From Neckera pumila (lineage: Eukaryota; Streptophyta; Bryopsida; Hypnales; Neckeraceae): a stretch of DNA of 64,000 nucleotides. The stretch spans positions 20,899,782 through 20,963,781 of the forward strand of contig OZ018415.1 in NCBI GenBank assembly GCA_963969595.1. The letters run 5' to 3'. Below, piece by piece: positions 11,699-24,600 of the stretch (its first letter is position 1; each line of letters opens with the position of its first letter). The notes beneath the pieces are model-generated. The model had not been told where the DNA came from. It did no database searches and was given only the letters and a program-made list of their open reading frames with translations. The translations under genes and the position numbers were made by a program.

Positions 11699-13029
11699 GT
11701 CGAGTGGTGTAGTATAGTTCACAACTCATTTTAGGGGTTCGGGCTAGGCATGAAATGAAAAGTCAACCAACCAATGCGATTTTTGCCCACCTCAAAAAGG
11801 TCACATCTACCTTGAAAAGAATAGATCTAAAGAATACAAGGAGAAGACAAGTGTCCCATCCTTGTGTTTTTACAAATACTACTCTTATTTTAGTGACCAC
11901 CGTCCATTGCAAGCACTACCATGAATTGAAAAATGCTTGAAAGGTTGAAAACTTTTAAATGAGCATTTTCAATTCTCTTGTCTTTCACTGAGCACAAAAG
12001 GTCGTTATTTCAAAATATTCTCACTAAAATATACTTCAAAGTGCGGTGCCTTGTTTTTTCCATTGACCCAAATAAAACTTCAAACTTAAATATCTACTAA
12101 ATTTTGTGGTCAAATAATCTAAATCTTTTTGAGTTGCTCACTTTCAGTATGAACTTCAGGATTCTATGATTACATTATATCTAATTTCAAGAAAAATGAG
12201 CTAGCAAATTACTCAAGTATGATAAATATGAAATATTTTTAGTTTGAATTTTTTATATGTATTTCCAAAATTTTCCTTCAACATATTATGGAGAATTACA
12301 AGTTGTAGGATCTATGTATTTTTGGGTTAAAAAGTTTGAATGATGAAATCTAACCATTTGGAAAGAGTTGAAAATACTTCTTTTAAAATCCAAGCATCAT
12401 GAGTTCACAATTGGTAACAAATTAACTAAAGGATCCTACGGTTTAATTTGTTAAAAAATAAATATAGATGAAGATTTTAGCCTTGCTTTAGAGACTGGTA
12501 TTTTGAAGCAATTTTGGGCCTCTAAACATGAAAAAATTTTAGAGGTTAAAAACCCCCAAGTGCAATCATTGGAGGTCAGAGTATCATGCAAGACCTTCTC
12601 TTTCAAATAAAATTCTAAGGATGAGACTTTACACTTCTATTTTATATAGATGGATTATATCATCCATCAGCTATTTAGTATCTGTAGCAACGTTGTAGAA
12701 TTAAGAGTGCTACAAATTTATAGGTCGCGACTTCACATAGCATACATTCTTGGTTAAGGTGAAGCATTCTTTTCAATTCTACCCTTTTATACCTGTGGGA
12801 TATTAGAGGAAAAATGTACATTGCAAGTACATGAGGGTGGAATTGAAAAAGGTGATGGAAATGAATGAGTTTACCTTATTTCAAATCCCATAATGTCTTT
12901 TCAAAGGAGGTACCAGTAATGTTCTCCATGTGTGCTCTTTGTACATGTGCCTATGCCTTTAATCCTACTCAACCATAAAATAGAGGCAATTTTTACACTA
13001 TTTTATCTACGGGTTCATGAAAAGTATAA
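11699..13029. other. AT-rich intergenic with a hairpin repeat near 12757-12878
   Basis: Mostly featureless. Around 12757-12878 a TAAGGTGA-type left arm and a GAGGGTGGAATTG-type right arm form an imperfect inverted repeat that resembles the better preserved hairpin at 21120-21243. The short frame at 11755-11940 is not family-like. Confidence 0.4.
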
Positions 13030-13620
13030 ACATTAAACAATTTTTTTTTCCAAAGTATCTTCCCGTCAATCCTCATTTGTACTCACTTGTTACCAAGTCA
13101 AGAGACAACACTATTACATCTTATCATGTGACTCACTATTTCATTCACAATTCATTCGAGCTACTGTCTTTTGAACATGGTAGATGTGACTCTAATAGGG
13201 AAGTTGTATTGTAGGCAAATAGAAGGGAGTAAGGTGGATAAGGTTGCTTTTGTAGAATGACGAGTGAGATGAATCCAAAGTTCAATAGGAATGTTTGCAT
13301 TGATGATTTTTGGTGTCACTTCATGTGGAAGTGTGTGTAATAGACTCTTTAGAAATTTCAAATCACATTTTCTAAATTGATACCATTTTAGAAGTACAAG
13401 TTTTATTGTTTGACACCCTCATTTTCAAAAGATGTAGATTGCATGAATCTATTGATACATTTTGTTACCTTCCTTGAAGTTTCTGATCCCTTATGTAATG
13501 CCACAAAGGACAGAAAAAACATCTCATAAACGAATTTCAAGGTGGAATGATTGATTCCAGCTCACATTGACAAAAAAAGGGGCACTTTGGCCATTAAATT
13601 GTTCAATTTAAATATTTAAA
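13030..13620 (+). repeat. Dispersed repeat R1, copy 2
   Basis: Shares ordered blocks with 16490-17420: CAAAGTATCT, TTGTTACCAAGTCAA, GACAACA, GTCTTTTGAAC, a TTTGACACC block, CTTCCTTGAA and AAGGTGGAATGATT. The spacing and order hold across both copies, at perhaps 65-75% similarity by eye. It is non-coding; ends are not defined. Confidence 0.55.
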
Positions 13621-13917
13621 TATTATTAAAAAATCTTTGGAAGCTCTTATTAAATACAATAACTTCCTAATCACATTTTTACAAAGATAAAAATAAAAAT
13701 ATTTGAGATTAATTTGATCTTTGTCATGGGCATTAAAAGAAACAAAATTATTTTCTAGGAAAGTCAGTATATATAGGTAGTGTTGATGTTTGGACCTACA
13801 AAAGTATGAATTTGAAGTATTTTTAGAAAATAAAGGTTGGGCCATCATAATTGTAGCAATAATAAAGCGTAAATTAGTTACAAATATATTAGATTGTCTA
13901 TGAAGCACACATTCGTG
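13621..13917. other. AT-rich spacer, nothing identified
   Basis: About 300 bp of AT-rich sequence between repeat R1 and TTAA element E. A minus-strand frame covers it but has no family features. Confidence 0.45.
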
Positions 13918-14814
13918 TTAACCCCTCAAGGCCTAACATTATTTTGACAATGGAGGTTTTGAAATTGCCTACTTTAATATCTTTTTGCACATGGACGTGC
14001 TTGAATTCAGTAATTTTAATCGTACAAAAGAAAGACTAATTTGTCTAATATGCATTGAATTAATTGTGGAAAATATTGACCATTGGATTTTTAGATTACA
14101 ATAATTTCAGATGAAAAACTCTTAGGCAAAAAATACAGCTTTTGGGGAAGAAAAGTTATATGAAGATAAATAATGATTTCTTACTCCTTCCAAATAATTG
14201 TGTTGGAGTCTGAAGCAAATTTTGTATTTTTTCAATGAGAAATAAAATGCTCTGTCAAATTTGTATACATCTTCAAACAGAAGGAGTAGAAGGCCAAAAC
14301 TAACCAAATTGGATCCTACAAAAAATTTGAAATTTATATACATGCATCTATTTTGAAATGAAATGATTTATATTATTAACATATTTTTTTTAATATCTTC
14401 AAAAAAATTGGAATCATTATAATTATTTTTGCATTCTTAATTATACTAGATTGAACTTTGGATTTTTAAAATTACTAAAAGTACAAATTTGAAATACTTT
14501 TCTCTAGACCTAATTTCTTTGTGTAGAGTAAAGACTAGAAATTTCCAATTTTTTTTTTCCCATCCCCACAATTCCTTCCATTGAAAATAAGTTATATTTG
14601 CTCCTTTTTTCTACAAGAAAACTTTTCCTAAACAAAATTTTAAGTATGTCTCACATTAAAATTTTGAAAAATGGAAAACGCAACAAGTGTGTCAACTTGT
14701 TACTCTACAAGATCCTAATTTATAAAGTATTGAGATTTGTTTCACCCTAGTGAGAATCCGCCATTGAAAATTGAAAAGGACACATTGTGTCTTTTTAGTC
14801 TTTGAGGGGTTCAA
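13918..14814 (+). mobile_element. TTAA element E (family 3)
   Basis: Left end TTAACCCCTCAAGGCC is matched by the inverted right end TAGTCTTTGAGGGGTTCAA, whose terminal TTAA has decayed to TTCAA. About 900 bp with no coding frame. It is the forward-orientation partner of element D at 29152-30068, with which it shares its interior (for example the AATTGTGGAAAATATTG region read in reverse). The decayed TTAA suggests an older insertion than A, F, G, H and I. Confidence 0.65.
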
Positions 14815-15031
14815 AATATTATTAACTATAGAATAGTTATGATATGTAGAAATGGAAAATCCAATTCTAATTATGCAAAAAATAAGCATATAACTTTTGT
14901 ACATGTATATGTAGGATTATAATTATATGAGATGGTTTCTTCTCCCTATATTTGGCAATTGCTATTCCTAGTGTAAAGAATAGGGATGAAAAAAATTATT
15001 ATTTTTAGATAACAAATTATAAAATTTTGCA

Positions 15032-15963
15032 TTAACCCCTAAAGCACTAAACATGCTTTTTTGAGAACATAGCATTTTTGGGCAGCTCATTACAAGCAGA
15101 GTTTTTGTTTTAGTTCTTTGAAATTTTCACACAACATTTTTCTGAGGAGTAGCTTTAAGGTCCAACAATTTCTATAAATTTTTGACTGCATGATTAAAAA
15201 GTTATTGTATAATATGTGATTTTTAGTGCCTGGCGGGCAACTCAAAAAATTCTTAAAACATCACTTTTGAAAAAAATAAAAATTTGAGATTGGTTCTCTA
15301 GATTTATATATACATGGAAAACTCTGAAACATTCCATTTTGATTAGGAGATGAAATTCATGAGGAGTTTTAGTTTGCGGGTAGTTATGGAATTTCTACAC
15401 TAAAATAAACTTTGAAGTCATTTATTTAGCTCAATGTTCAATATTTAAAAAGAAAAAATTAAAAAAAAGGGTGTGGATTGTTTATTACAACATTACCACC
15501 ATTGGGATTGGCATTTTTCAATTCTATAGTTAAATTCTTAACAATTTAGTGTTTTGAATCATTCTCTACTTCTTTCTACTTACTATTTTTTCCTATATGT
15601 TGGACAATTTCAAATGCTCTGAAAATTTTTAAGCATATAGCCAACTTGAATTCAAAAATGAATCCAAAGAGTAACCACCATTTTGGACATTTTTCAAACA
15701 AATGTGACCATGCAAAGTGCAGCTGCCTGGATTTTTGCAGGGACAAGAAAAGGATTTTTCTCAATTCAAATACTAATATCTTGCAATTTGCATGGTGGAA
15801 AATTCTAAAAAAATTTCCACATCTTTTCAAACCAGTGCACTACAAGATCTTATGGTTACATGTGTCCAAAAATGATTTTTTTCTAAAATTTAGTACTTGT
15901 ATTAGAAATGGCAATTTTGGAGTGTTTTTGGTGAAAACATAGTCAAAAACCTTTAGGAGTTAA
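15032..15963 (+). mobile_element. TTAA element B (family 2)
   Basis: 932 bp with intact TTAA at both ends: TTAACCCCTAAAGCAC on the left and CTTTAGGAGTTAA on the right. The interior matches element G (33078-34006), including a TGCAGCTGCC motif near the right third and a CTACTTCTTTCTACTTAC block. No protein is encoded. Confidence 0.72.
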
Positions 15964-16485
15964 ACTGAATGCAAATGGGTGGAATTTCCTTTTTTTTATT
16001 TCATCAAGTAGATTGTAAGATATTTGTCTTCAAAGTGAAATGGAGAAGTTTATTTTATACCTTAATTACCAGAATCTCATACTTTGAATCTTTCTAATTT
16101 TATCAAAACACTACACAATTTGAGGATTAAATCCTCATTGTAGAGATTTGAATTGAGAATCTAAGGAATTAAAAAACGATAATAACAATTTGATTTCGTT
16201 TGTTAAATAATTGTTAGCAGAAGCACATAGAAGATGCAAGGGAGTTTTAATTGTTAATAGTCCTAAAATAAAATTAGAACATGTCAATTCTAACCATGGG
16301 ATTGTTGTAGCAAGTACTCTATACACTACAAACCTTATTATCCTTAAAACTTTGTAAAAATTGAATTAAAATGGGAATCCTCTATGGTTTTTCTTAGGAA
16401 GAATCTTTGATTGCCTATAGATTAATGACAACTTTTACACTACTAGGCCTATAGGTAAGTAAAGCTATTGACTTAGATTATAATT
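15964..16485. other. AT-rich intergenic, nothing identified
   Basis: AT-rich spacer between TTAA element B and repeat R1 copy 3. The minus-strand frame at 16135-16326 is short and family-less. Confidence 0.45.
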
Positions 16486-16489
16486 TTAT

Positions 16490-17420
16490 TTTCAAAGTAT
16501 CTATCCCTCAAGCCCCATTTGTATTGATTTGTTACCAAGTCAAATGACAACATCATTTACTCTTGATAATTGACTCACATTTCACTCACAAGTCTTGTAG
16601 AGCTATTGTCTTTTGAACTCCATGGATGTAATTTCATGAGGGAATTTTTGTGGCAAATTAATGAATGGTGAGAAGGGTGGACTCATCTCAAGTCTATGCA
16701 TGATAAGACATTGTCTATAAATCTAAAGTTCAACAAGGTGTTCAACAAAGGATTTTTTGTCAATAGTAAGAACATCCACTTTGCAACCGATATAATGGCC
16801 TTCAAAATGCATTCTTAACCTTTTATTCGTTTTTTAATTAAAATTTGAAGTTATTATCATAAAAAGTGCATCAAAAGATACTTCAATATCACAACAATAC
16901 CAGATTTAGAATTTAGATGACCAAGATAAGTCCCTTCAAAAGTAAGATAGAAAGACAAAAATATAGAGGCCTTGGCAAATCAAGCAAAATCATGCCAATA
17001 GAAAGAAAATTTGGTATGCTTTTGCTTGGTTTACCAAAGCTCCTATAATTTTTGTCTTTGAGATTGCTTTTTGTGAATATATATTTTGGTTGTCCATTAT
17101 CAAATTTTTAGTTTTCTTGTGCATGTGTCAAGGAACTTTTGGATGCTCTTCTATAATGTTAATGTCAAGTTATAATTATAATTAAGCAAGCAAAATGACC
17201 TTTTATAGGAGTTTCAAATTACATTCTCCAAAGCACTAGTTTTGGAGTGCAAATTTTCCCCTTTGACACCTTCTGTCTAAGAAAATATAGAATATTTTGT
17301 ACTTCATATGTTTTGTGAACTTCCTTGAAAGACTACCTCATAGACATGCTAGTTGTTTTAAGGTGGAATGATTCATTAAAACTCATATTGATGAAGGATT
17401 GATCACTTCAACCAATGTGT
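16490..17420 (+). repeat. Dispersed repeat R1, copy 3
   Basis: Longest R1 copy seen. It carries the same ordered blocks as copy 2, but with about 300 bp more in the middle (near 16800-17190). It ends at AAGGTGGAATGATTCATT like copy 2. No terminal inverted repeat or coding region was found. Confidence 0.5.
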
Positions 17421-19861
17421 AGTTTGCAAATTTTATATTTTAATCTAAAAAATCTTTTGGAAGCTAACTTTAAAGATAGTAGCTTCCAAATCACATTTCT
17501 ACAATTAAAAATATGAAGTGATAAGTTTGTTTTTTCTCTCTAGTGGTAAATATTGTTAACTTTTTGAAATGCTTTCTAGATGATACACTTTCACCTCCTA
17601 TAGATGTATATTTGGTCACTATCGGCCAATAAATACTTATGTCAAGGAAATATTGATTTTCAAAGAATTTCCTTCTTTTAGAAATTAAGAAAATATTCAA
17701 AATGGGGACTGAATTGAAGTCATACCATTAATTCAAGAATTATTTTAAAATATCTTTTCAAAATGTACTTTTGAAAGTATCATTTGAAACAATGTCAGTA
17801 GAATATCTTTCTATTAATATGTCTTATTACCTTTTCTTGAAGTTTTTTAGCCCACTAACACCACAAAGGACAAAAAAAAATCCAAGGAAGGAGGGTTCCT
17901 TGGTTAAAATGAAGAATGCAACTATTTATATGTCAAAGTATAATTTTTTGGTGACTACTTTAGACATAGTTTTAGTTCATATTGACATAGAAGTTGTCAC
18001 TTATATCTTAAGTAGTTTGGAGTTAAATATTTACTATAATAGATAAAATAATCTTTATAAGCTCAAAGTAAATATGATAATTTCGAAATCATATTTATAA
18101 TAAAAATGATGAAATTATGATGATTTATTTCTTTCTATTGGCATATTTTGTAGTTTTGTAAACATATCAAAATGACTCATTTTGATTCTTTTAGATTTAG
18201 AATTTGTCGGTATCTACCATCTTGCAATGACATCAAGGTGATATTAATTATTAGTGAATTTTTCTCATTTATAAATTGGAAAAATAATCAAAATAAGGAT
18301 TTAGCTTAAATCATAGTTTAGGGTGGATTTGGGGCTCTGCTAGTATTGTTATGAGGCTTTCAAAGATAGGTGTGTAAAATGTATTTGATTTTCTAAAATT
18401 AATCTTATTCAATGCAAAATAAATGTTCTTTCAATACAGTCATTAAAAAATGCAAAAAATATATATAAATTGGATGATTAAATAAGGATTAAATAAGGAT
18501 TTAATACCAATTGGGTTATTGTAGTTGTGTGACAATGATGTAGGCTATTCCTTTGTACACTTCAAACACAATGACAAGAATATGATATTGAATTTGAAAT
18601 AGAACATTTGAAAATAAAAATATAAAACAAATTTAATATGTTTCATCTTCTGTTACTACTAACACCCTTCATACTATTGAATATGATTATATAATTCTTC
18701 ATTAATTTTTAAGAGAGACAATATATTATAGATGGATTATAAATGTTTTAAACTACTTATTGCTAAAGCTACAGGAAGTAGATGAAGTGCAACCAAGAAT
18801 GTTGAGAAAGCAGTTTTTGTCTATTCTTCAACAGTGCAACTTACGTGGTCACTTGATTCTTCATGATTATTGTAAAAAGGTTATAAATGAGTTCATATAG
18901 GGTAAAAAGAAAAGTTATAAAATGAAGATTTGATGTTTAGATTTTCTATGCTATGAATTAAAATTTAGATGTTTTTTATTCCATAGAAAAGTCTTCAAAG
19001 AAGTATTGTAGTTTTGATGTTTGGATCTAAAAGAAATGAAATGTTGAATTTTGGAAAATTTTTGTTTCAAAATTACATAAAATGATTTTTTTAGGAATAA
19101 AATTTAAGTAGGAATTGGGCCATCATAATTGTGGCAATGACAAAGATCATATTATTTACAACTAATATAGATTGTGTGCAAAGCATATATATACATGTAG
19201 TCAGAACATTTAAAAATGGGAAATCCAATGCAAGATGCAAAGAAAAAATATATGAAATTTATTGTTACAATAACAAATGTTATTGTGGTAAACGTGACCA
19301 CATTGTTGGATGGGCATTTATTTCTCGACTCAATTCATCCACTAGCTTGAATATATATTTTTCAAATCCAACATGTATCATAATTTTCTCCAACATCCTT
19401 TATTCATATCTATGACAATATGACATTGGCAATTAAAGAGTGCATTGAATGAGCCTATCGAGATGGAATTTTAGGTAAGCCTATAGCAACAAAATTATTC
19501 TTATAATGTACATTTCAAACATTGAAAAGAAAAACATATATTGAACAAGTGTTCAAGCCGATGAGAAAGTATTAAATTTTCATTTCACAAAAAAGTACTT
19601 TAGAAAAATAGAGTTTACACCCCAAAAACACTATACCTATTGCAGCCACTACAACACAAAATTGTCACCTGAACACTTCAAAAGTATTTCTACAACTTGG
19701 ATCAACTTAATTACTCAAAAGTAACATATTGACTTATCATGTAACTATAAATTATAGCCTTTGATAGGGGTACAAATATGGTGGTATACATTTTTGGAGT
19801 GAATTTTGAACGATTAGCTTTGTATATTACGATATCCTTATTTATTTCTTGTAGCTTCTAC
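17421..19861. other. AT-rich intergenic, nothing identified
   Basis: About 2.4 kb of very AT-rich sequence, rich in stops. Frames at 17771-18046 and 19131-19415 exceed 90 codons but use AT-rich codons at random, lack motifs and have no splice context that would support a gene. Confidence 0.5.
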
Positions 19862-20180
19862 AACATAACATTGTTAAACCCAGAGACTTTCTCCCCCTAG
19901 GTGAAGGTATAATTCCTCCCTGGATACCTTGGGGGGAGTTCAAATATAATATAGAGCACATGATTGGTTGAGTATTATTGCGTTCTTAGAGCTTGATTGA
20001 GTGGTCTAAGCTGGCCATCAGCTGGCCCATATCCTTCTTCCACGTGCCAATTTTTTAGAATCTTCAGAACAAGGGGGTTCCCTCTTTCTGGGGAGGCAAA
20101 AGGGACCCTCTTGGGTTTGGTTAATAATGTAATGAATAAACTCTGAAAACATTGTAAATCCATCCAATTGATGTTAGGAC
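19862..20180 (-). other. Unidentified fragment, possibly the 3' tail of a retroelement
   Basis: GC rises locally. The minus frame contains LLTKPKRVPFASPERGNPL, a basic/Pro-rich tail of a kind sometimes seen at the ends of plant LINE reading frames, but no reverse transcriptase is attached. I cannot assign it with confidence. Confidence 0.2.
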
Positions 20181-20606
20181 TCTTAGGGATTCAAGGGTTA
20201 ACCTTTACGAGTCTCTAGTAGGTAATAGCATCTATAGTAGGAATATTTTAGGTGAATTCAATTATAGCTTGATAAGAACCAAGACATAAGGTCTTTATTT
20301 TTTCAAGTTTTCCTTTTCCCTCTCATCTCTATATGAATTAATTCGAAACCTTACACAAAAATATGAAGAACCAAGTAATTATGCTAGTTGCATTGACAAA
20401 GAATAGACAAAATTCACTTTCTCTATATATTTGGATGTGCTTCATTTGGAAACTCCCACAATCATTAGGAAAATTTTGAGGTCTGCAAAAGGCCGCTAGT
20501 TTCTGATTTTCGGCACCTCGGCAGTGCAAGTATAGAAAAATAAAAAGTTATTTTTTTTTCAAAAAAATAATTATAAGATTAAAAAATATTAAAATATTTA
20601 GATGTG

Positions 20607-20646
20607 CTGATGTGGCGCTGACATGGCACAAGTAGTGCCACATCAG
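20607..20646. repeat. Short hairpin, CTGATGTGGC / GCCACATCAG
   Basis: Perfect 10-bp arms (20607-20616 and 20637-20646) around a 20-nt loop that itself holds a partial repeat of the arm (GACATGGCAC). This is typical of transposon subterminal sequence or a small palindromic repeat. Confidence 0.5.
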
Positions 20647-21119
20647 ATCAATTTTTTAATATAAAAAAAATTCTTTAATTGCACCAAAATTGCAAAGGGG
20701 GTGGGTGGGGGGTGGGTACAGAACTAACGGCCTTAAACTTTTGTAATGAAATTCTTGAAAACATTCACAACCCACTTAGTAACACCTGGATCATTTGGAA
20801 TTAATCCTTAATTGTCTGGAAAGTCCAATTTTGAACGCAACAATTTTTTTTAGCTTGGAGATAGACAGTGCATAGATTAAAGTATCAAAGAATGAAAAAA
20901 ATTTGTATTTATGATAATCCATATTCTACATGTATAGTGAAGTATTTGAACATAATAAGGTTAGGATAACATTCAAACGGAAGATGCTTATTGTTAAATT
21001 ATCAATCCAATGATGTAGCTCTTGCCATATTTTACTATATAATTCATATTCTAGTCATTCAACTGGATATCAGATTATATGATAAACAAATGGACACTTC
21101 AAGGTTAAAGAGATGTATA
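20647..21119. other. Intergenic, nothing identified
   Basis: AT-rich, with a G-rich run (GGGGGTGGGTGGGGGGTGGG) near 20697-20716 as the only unusual feature. Confidence 0.45.
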
Positions 21120-21355
21120 TAAGGTGACCACCCTTTATTGTTACAATTGCAATTCCGTCCTTGTGTATTCATGAGGTACAATTCAGAACAAAAATACACC
21201 TCAAGTACAAGAGGGCGGAATTGTAATTTGGGTGATTCACCTTATTTGAAATTTTGTCCTTATGTACCCATGCAGTTCATTTCAGAACGGAAATGTGCAC
21301 AATGTGTACAGGATTGTAATTTGGGTGGTAATAGGCTGGTTCACCTTAAGGCCAG
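21120..21355. repeat. Inverted-repeat (hairpin) element, two linked units
   Basis: The left arm (about 21120-21165, TAAGGTGACC onward to GCAATTCCGTCC) pairs with 21206-21243 (GGCGGAATTGTAATT through GATTCACCTTA). A second, similar half follows to about 21355. A diverged relative lies at 12757-12878. This looks like a small foldback MITE next to the ABITRAM-like promoter. Confidence 0.5.
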
Positions 21356-21394
21356 TCATAAATTAGTCCCAACTGTTGATCTTGTATGTTCTTT

Positions 21395-21410
21395 AAACCC
21401 TAAACCCTAA
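21395..21410 (+). promoter_or_regulatory. Telo-box in the promoter of the ABITRAM-like gene
   Basis: AAACCCTAAACCCTAA, a double telo-box, lies about 230 bp before the start codon. Telo-boxes are common in promoters of broadly expressed, growth-related plant genes, often near the transcription start. A role here is inferred from position. Confidence 0.55.
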
Positions 21411-21638
21411 TCCCTTCCCGACGCAGGACAGTCCATGTGTGCGACATGAATTGCGAGAAAATTGTGCACCAAGCTTCAACGACGACGCCAATTTTCAGAG
21501 AATGCAGTTTGTTTCCGTCACAGAGACGAGGAATCAATTTGAGTAACAGCAGATTCCGAATCACGAGTTTCTCTCTGGCATTCTGAAGTTTAGGGGTTTG
21601 TGTGAGGGCTTTTGGGTTTGCGTGTTAGAGAATTTGAA

Positions 21639-24600
21639 ATGGTGGAGGAGGACGCATCCGTGGCTGCGGAAGTGGTAGAAGGCGGAGTTGCAAGTGACTT
21701 GGATGTTGCGGTTTCTGGCATGGCTGGAGCCTCAGGGGTGGGAGAGGAGATTCCGACTGCAGTTTTGAATGGGAGCGATGTGGTAGAGGAAGGGAAGGGC
21801 GATGTAGAAGAAGAAGAGAGCTTGTTTCCACGGGCGCATGAGTTGCCGGCGCGGCCGCCGCGTGCTATTGAATGCAATTACATTCACTGGGCTGCTCTTG
21901 GTATGTCCTACCTTGTGACTGCAATCTATCGCTTGCTGGAGAATTTTGTAACCTTTTTGGCGCAATTATGGCTTTGACATTGTAATTCCGAGCATAATGC
22001 AACAGATTATGGCCGCAATGCTGATAATGTACCGAACGTAATGCAGAAGATGATGTAATTACAAGTAATTCGTCCCTTATCTCGTTATTACGTAATCTGC
22101 ATTTTGCTCGGTAAAGGCAGAGGATATTATTTGCGTTAGTTTTAAGCATTCTAATATACGTTGGACTGTGATTTTTGGGTGGTATATATAAAGCTGTGGA
22201 GAGATCAGCTTGGATATAAGAGCCACATTTCTTGAGACCTAATTTTCTATCACTCTTCGTGAATTTCTAAAGCAATTTCAAAGGGGAGGTTGTAGACCAC
22301 TATGAGTGACTGTAGACAAACCCATTTTCATTCAATGATCAGTAGCCCTGGTCGTTTAGCCAAGTCATGCTTTCACCACTTCCTAATGAGTCCAATCAAA
22401 CGTATGAATGTGTGAGTTTCGTAACGGGGTCTGTCATGTGTATGGGAGACGAGGTGAGCTTACTAGCAGTTTTATAATTACTCTATCTTCTGACCTTGCA
22501 GTCTTTCAGAGGGACAATCATTTGTTGAAAAAGTAAGAAAGTAGCTGCGAGTTGCAGTATCCAGAAATTTATAGCTCGTAATGAAGATTTACCGCTTGTT
22601 CTATTTAGTGTGGTCCCTGGAGTAATGTCGAGGTGCAGGGTGTCCCTTACACGTAGGAACGTTAAATATTTTGCTTTTGAGGGATGGGCTTTTAAATATA
22701 TGATTGGTCTGTGAATTTTGAGTTTGTAATAGTGGATTACACTTGTCGTATGTAAGCATCCGGTTTGTGGGGCTAACAATGGGTATGCACATGGATGGAG
22801 GGTGCAGATGTGGGCAAAGAGTTTCATGATCAATATGTATACAGACATGCCAACGGGTGCGTAACTTGTGGATGCAGTTCTCTACCTCGCTCACCTTGGC
22901 CATATGTTGTTTGGGCATGAACTTTTGAGGTGACGTGGATATCTTTGTTACTTTTACGTGTTCAACTAGAATGTGAAACACGAATGATACTGCAGCTTTT
23001 AATGTGGAAGAATTAAAGTGGTTTTGCAATGGGAAGTTTATGTTCTTTGCAGTGCCTTTTAATTACAGGTTCATCGGCATCTCATTTCAACATTCGTCTA
23101 CTCTGAATAATTTGTTGCTTCATTGTCTCTTTTTCAAATGTATGTTTATGTGAAATACGATCTAGGTAACTGTCATGTGAATGCTCTATCATTTTGCATA
23201 ATGAAGCTACTGAACAAGCTTCTCGCCTTGAACACAAATTATTATCAAGGAATTAAACCCTAAATGCTCAACCATCCATTATAAATGTTTTAGAAAATCC
23301 ACTTCATTCAAATGATATTCGTTGAGGAAATTTCCAAGAAGACCGAGGCTTATATCGATGGAATGAAGAAAAAGAGCTTTACATGAATTAATGAAAAAAT
23401 TATTTTGGAGTTACTATTGTATGTTATGTTTTTCAAAAAATTGATCTTTGTCCTTTCAGTTCAAGCACTTAGATGTCGTACTCACTCTACTATTCTTATT
23501 GTTATACTTAGTCTTCTATAATTCTTTTGGAGCTCTTATTGCCAATCCTGCTGGGACGTTGAAGTGCAAACTGTGCTTTTGATCTCTCAGAATGAGCTGA
23601 CTGTTATACGAGACTAAGACATGGAACAATGACACTGGACCTTAAATCATGTGCAGGCTGTGTGTGATAGGTCTATTGCCAACTCATGCTGCCTTCAAGC
23701 CCACACCAGCAGTAACAGCTGTTGATTTCAATGTTGGGAAGCAGAACCGTGCTGATGCTAAAGTATCTGGAAAACGAAAGAAGGTTTACTTTGACCTAAT
23801 GAGGCGACTTTTGTTATTATCATTAATTTGATAAGATTCCCGCTGGGCTATTCGTGATAAAGATCTTCTTGCTTTTGGAATCCCTCACGATTTTTTTTGT
23901 ATTTTTGTGGAGGCAAAAGTACCATGACATGGCTATCATGACTGATATTTGTGGTGAGGTGTTCGACTTGTCTGACTATTTCTTGTATTTTGTTTCAGAA
24001 TGCACTTTCGCTGGAGCCAAACTCTGTTCTTTGCAAAGTTATGGTTGGGGAGGCTTTTTTTATGATAAGGTTAGTTCCTACAGTCTTAATTCTTCTGGTG
24101 TTTTTGTGCTCTTTACAATGTAGTATTTCTGAATGTATTTTCAGGAGTCAAATGTGGTTGTTTATGGGTGAAAGTGGGGTGATTAAAAGCAGGTGTTGTG
24201 TTAGAGGAGTCTTGTTGGAAGTCAATGAACGACTTATCAAGGATCCTACTTTGCTGAACAAAAGGGTAAGTTAACGTATTCTTGTTTGTTTCTCTATTCC
24301 GAACGCACTTCCCAGAATCTGCTGTATTTCTCCGGAAAGTTGTGAGATCGTTACCTCCCCAGTTGGAAGTATCTATTCCAACACAATCTGCTGAAATTTT
24401 TTCTGTTGACTGCAAGTTAGGAACACTGATTTATCTTACTAGTGTATGCGACATCAATTTACTAATGTCTCACAATAATTTGAATTAGTGCAGGTTGAAG
24501 TGGTCCTACATTGTACTTATTTCCATAAAAAGAGGATTTTGCAGTGACAATAATTTTGCAAGTGACACCAATTCATCAAATAATAATTTTGCTGAAAATT

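Noticed and set aside
13603..13908. A 101-codon minus-strand frame
   Set aside because: AT-rich, Asn/Ile/Phe/Tyr-heavy chance frame beside a repeat, with no motif.
20697..20716. G-rich run as a possible quadruplex regulatory element
   Set aside because: The G runs are real, but there is no gene or transcript context nearby, so no role can be supported.
24145..24192. Treating the in-frame stretch before RCCVRG as part of ABITRAM-like exon 5
   Set aside because: The frame is open through it, but family conservation and phase both favour joining 24069 directly to 24193, which gives a continuous core (GEAFFMI then RCCVRG).
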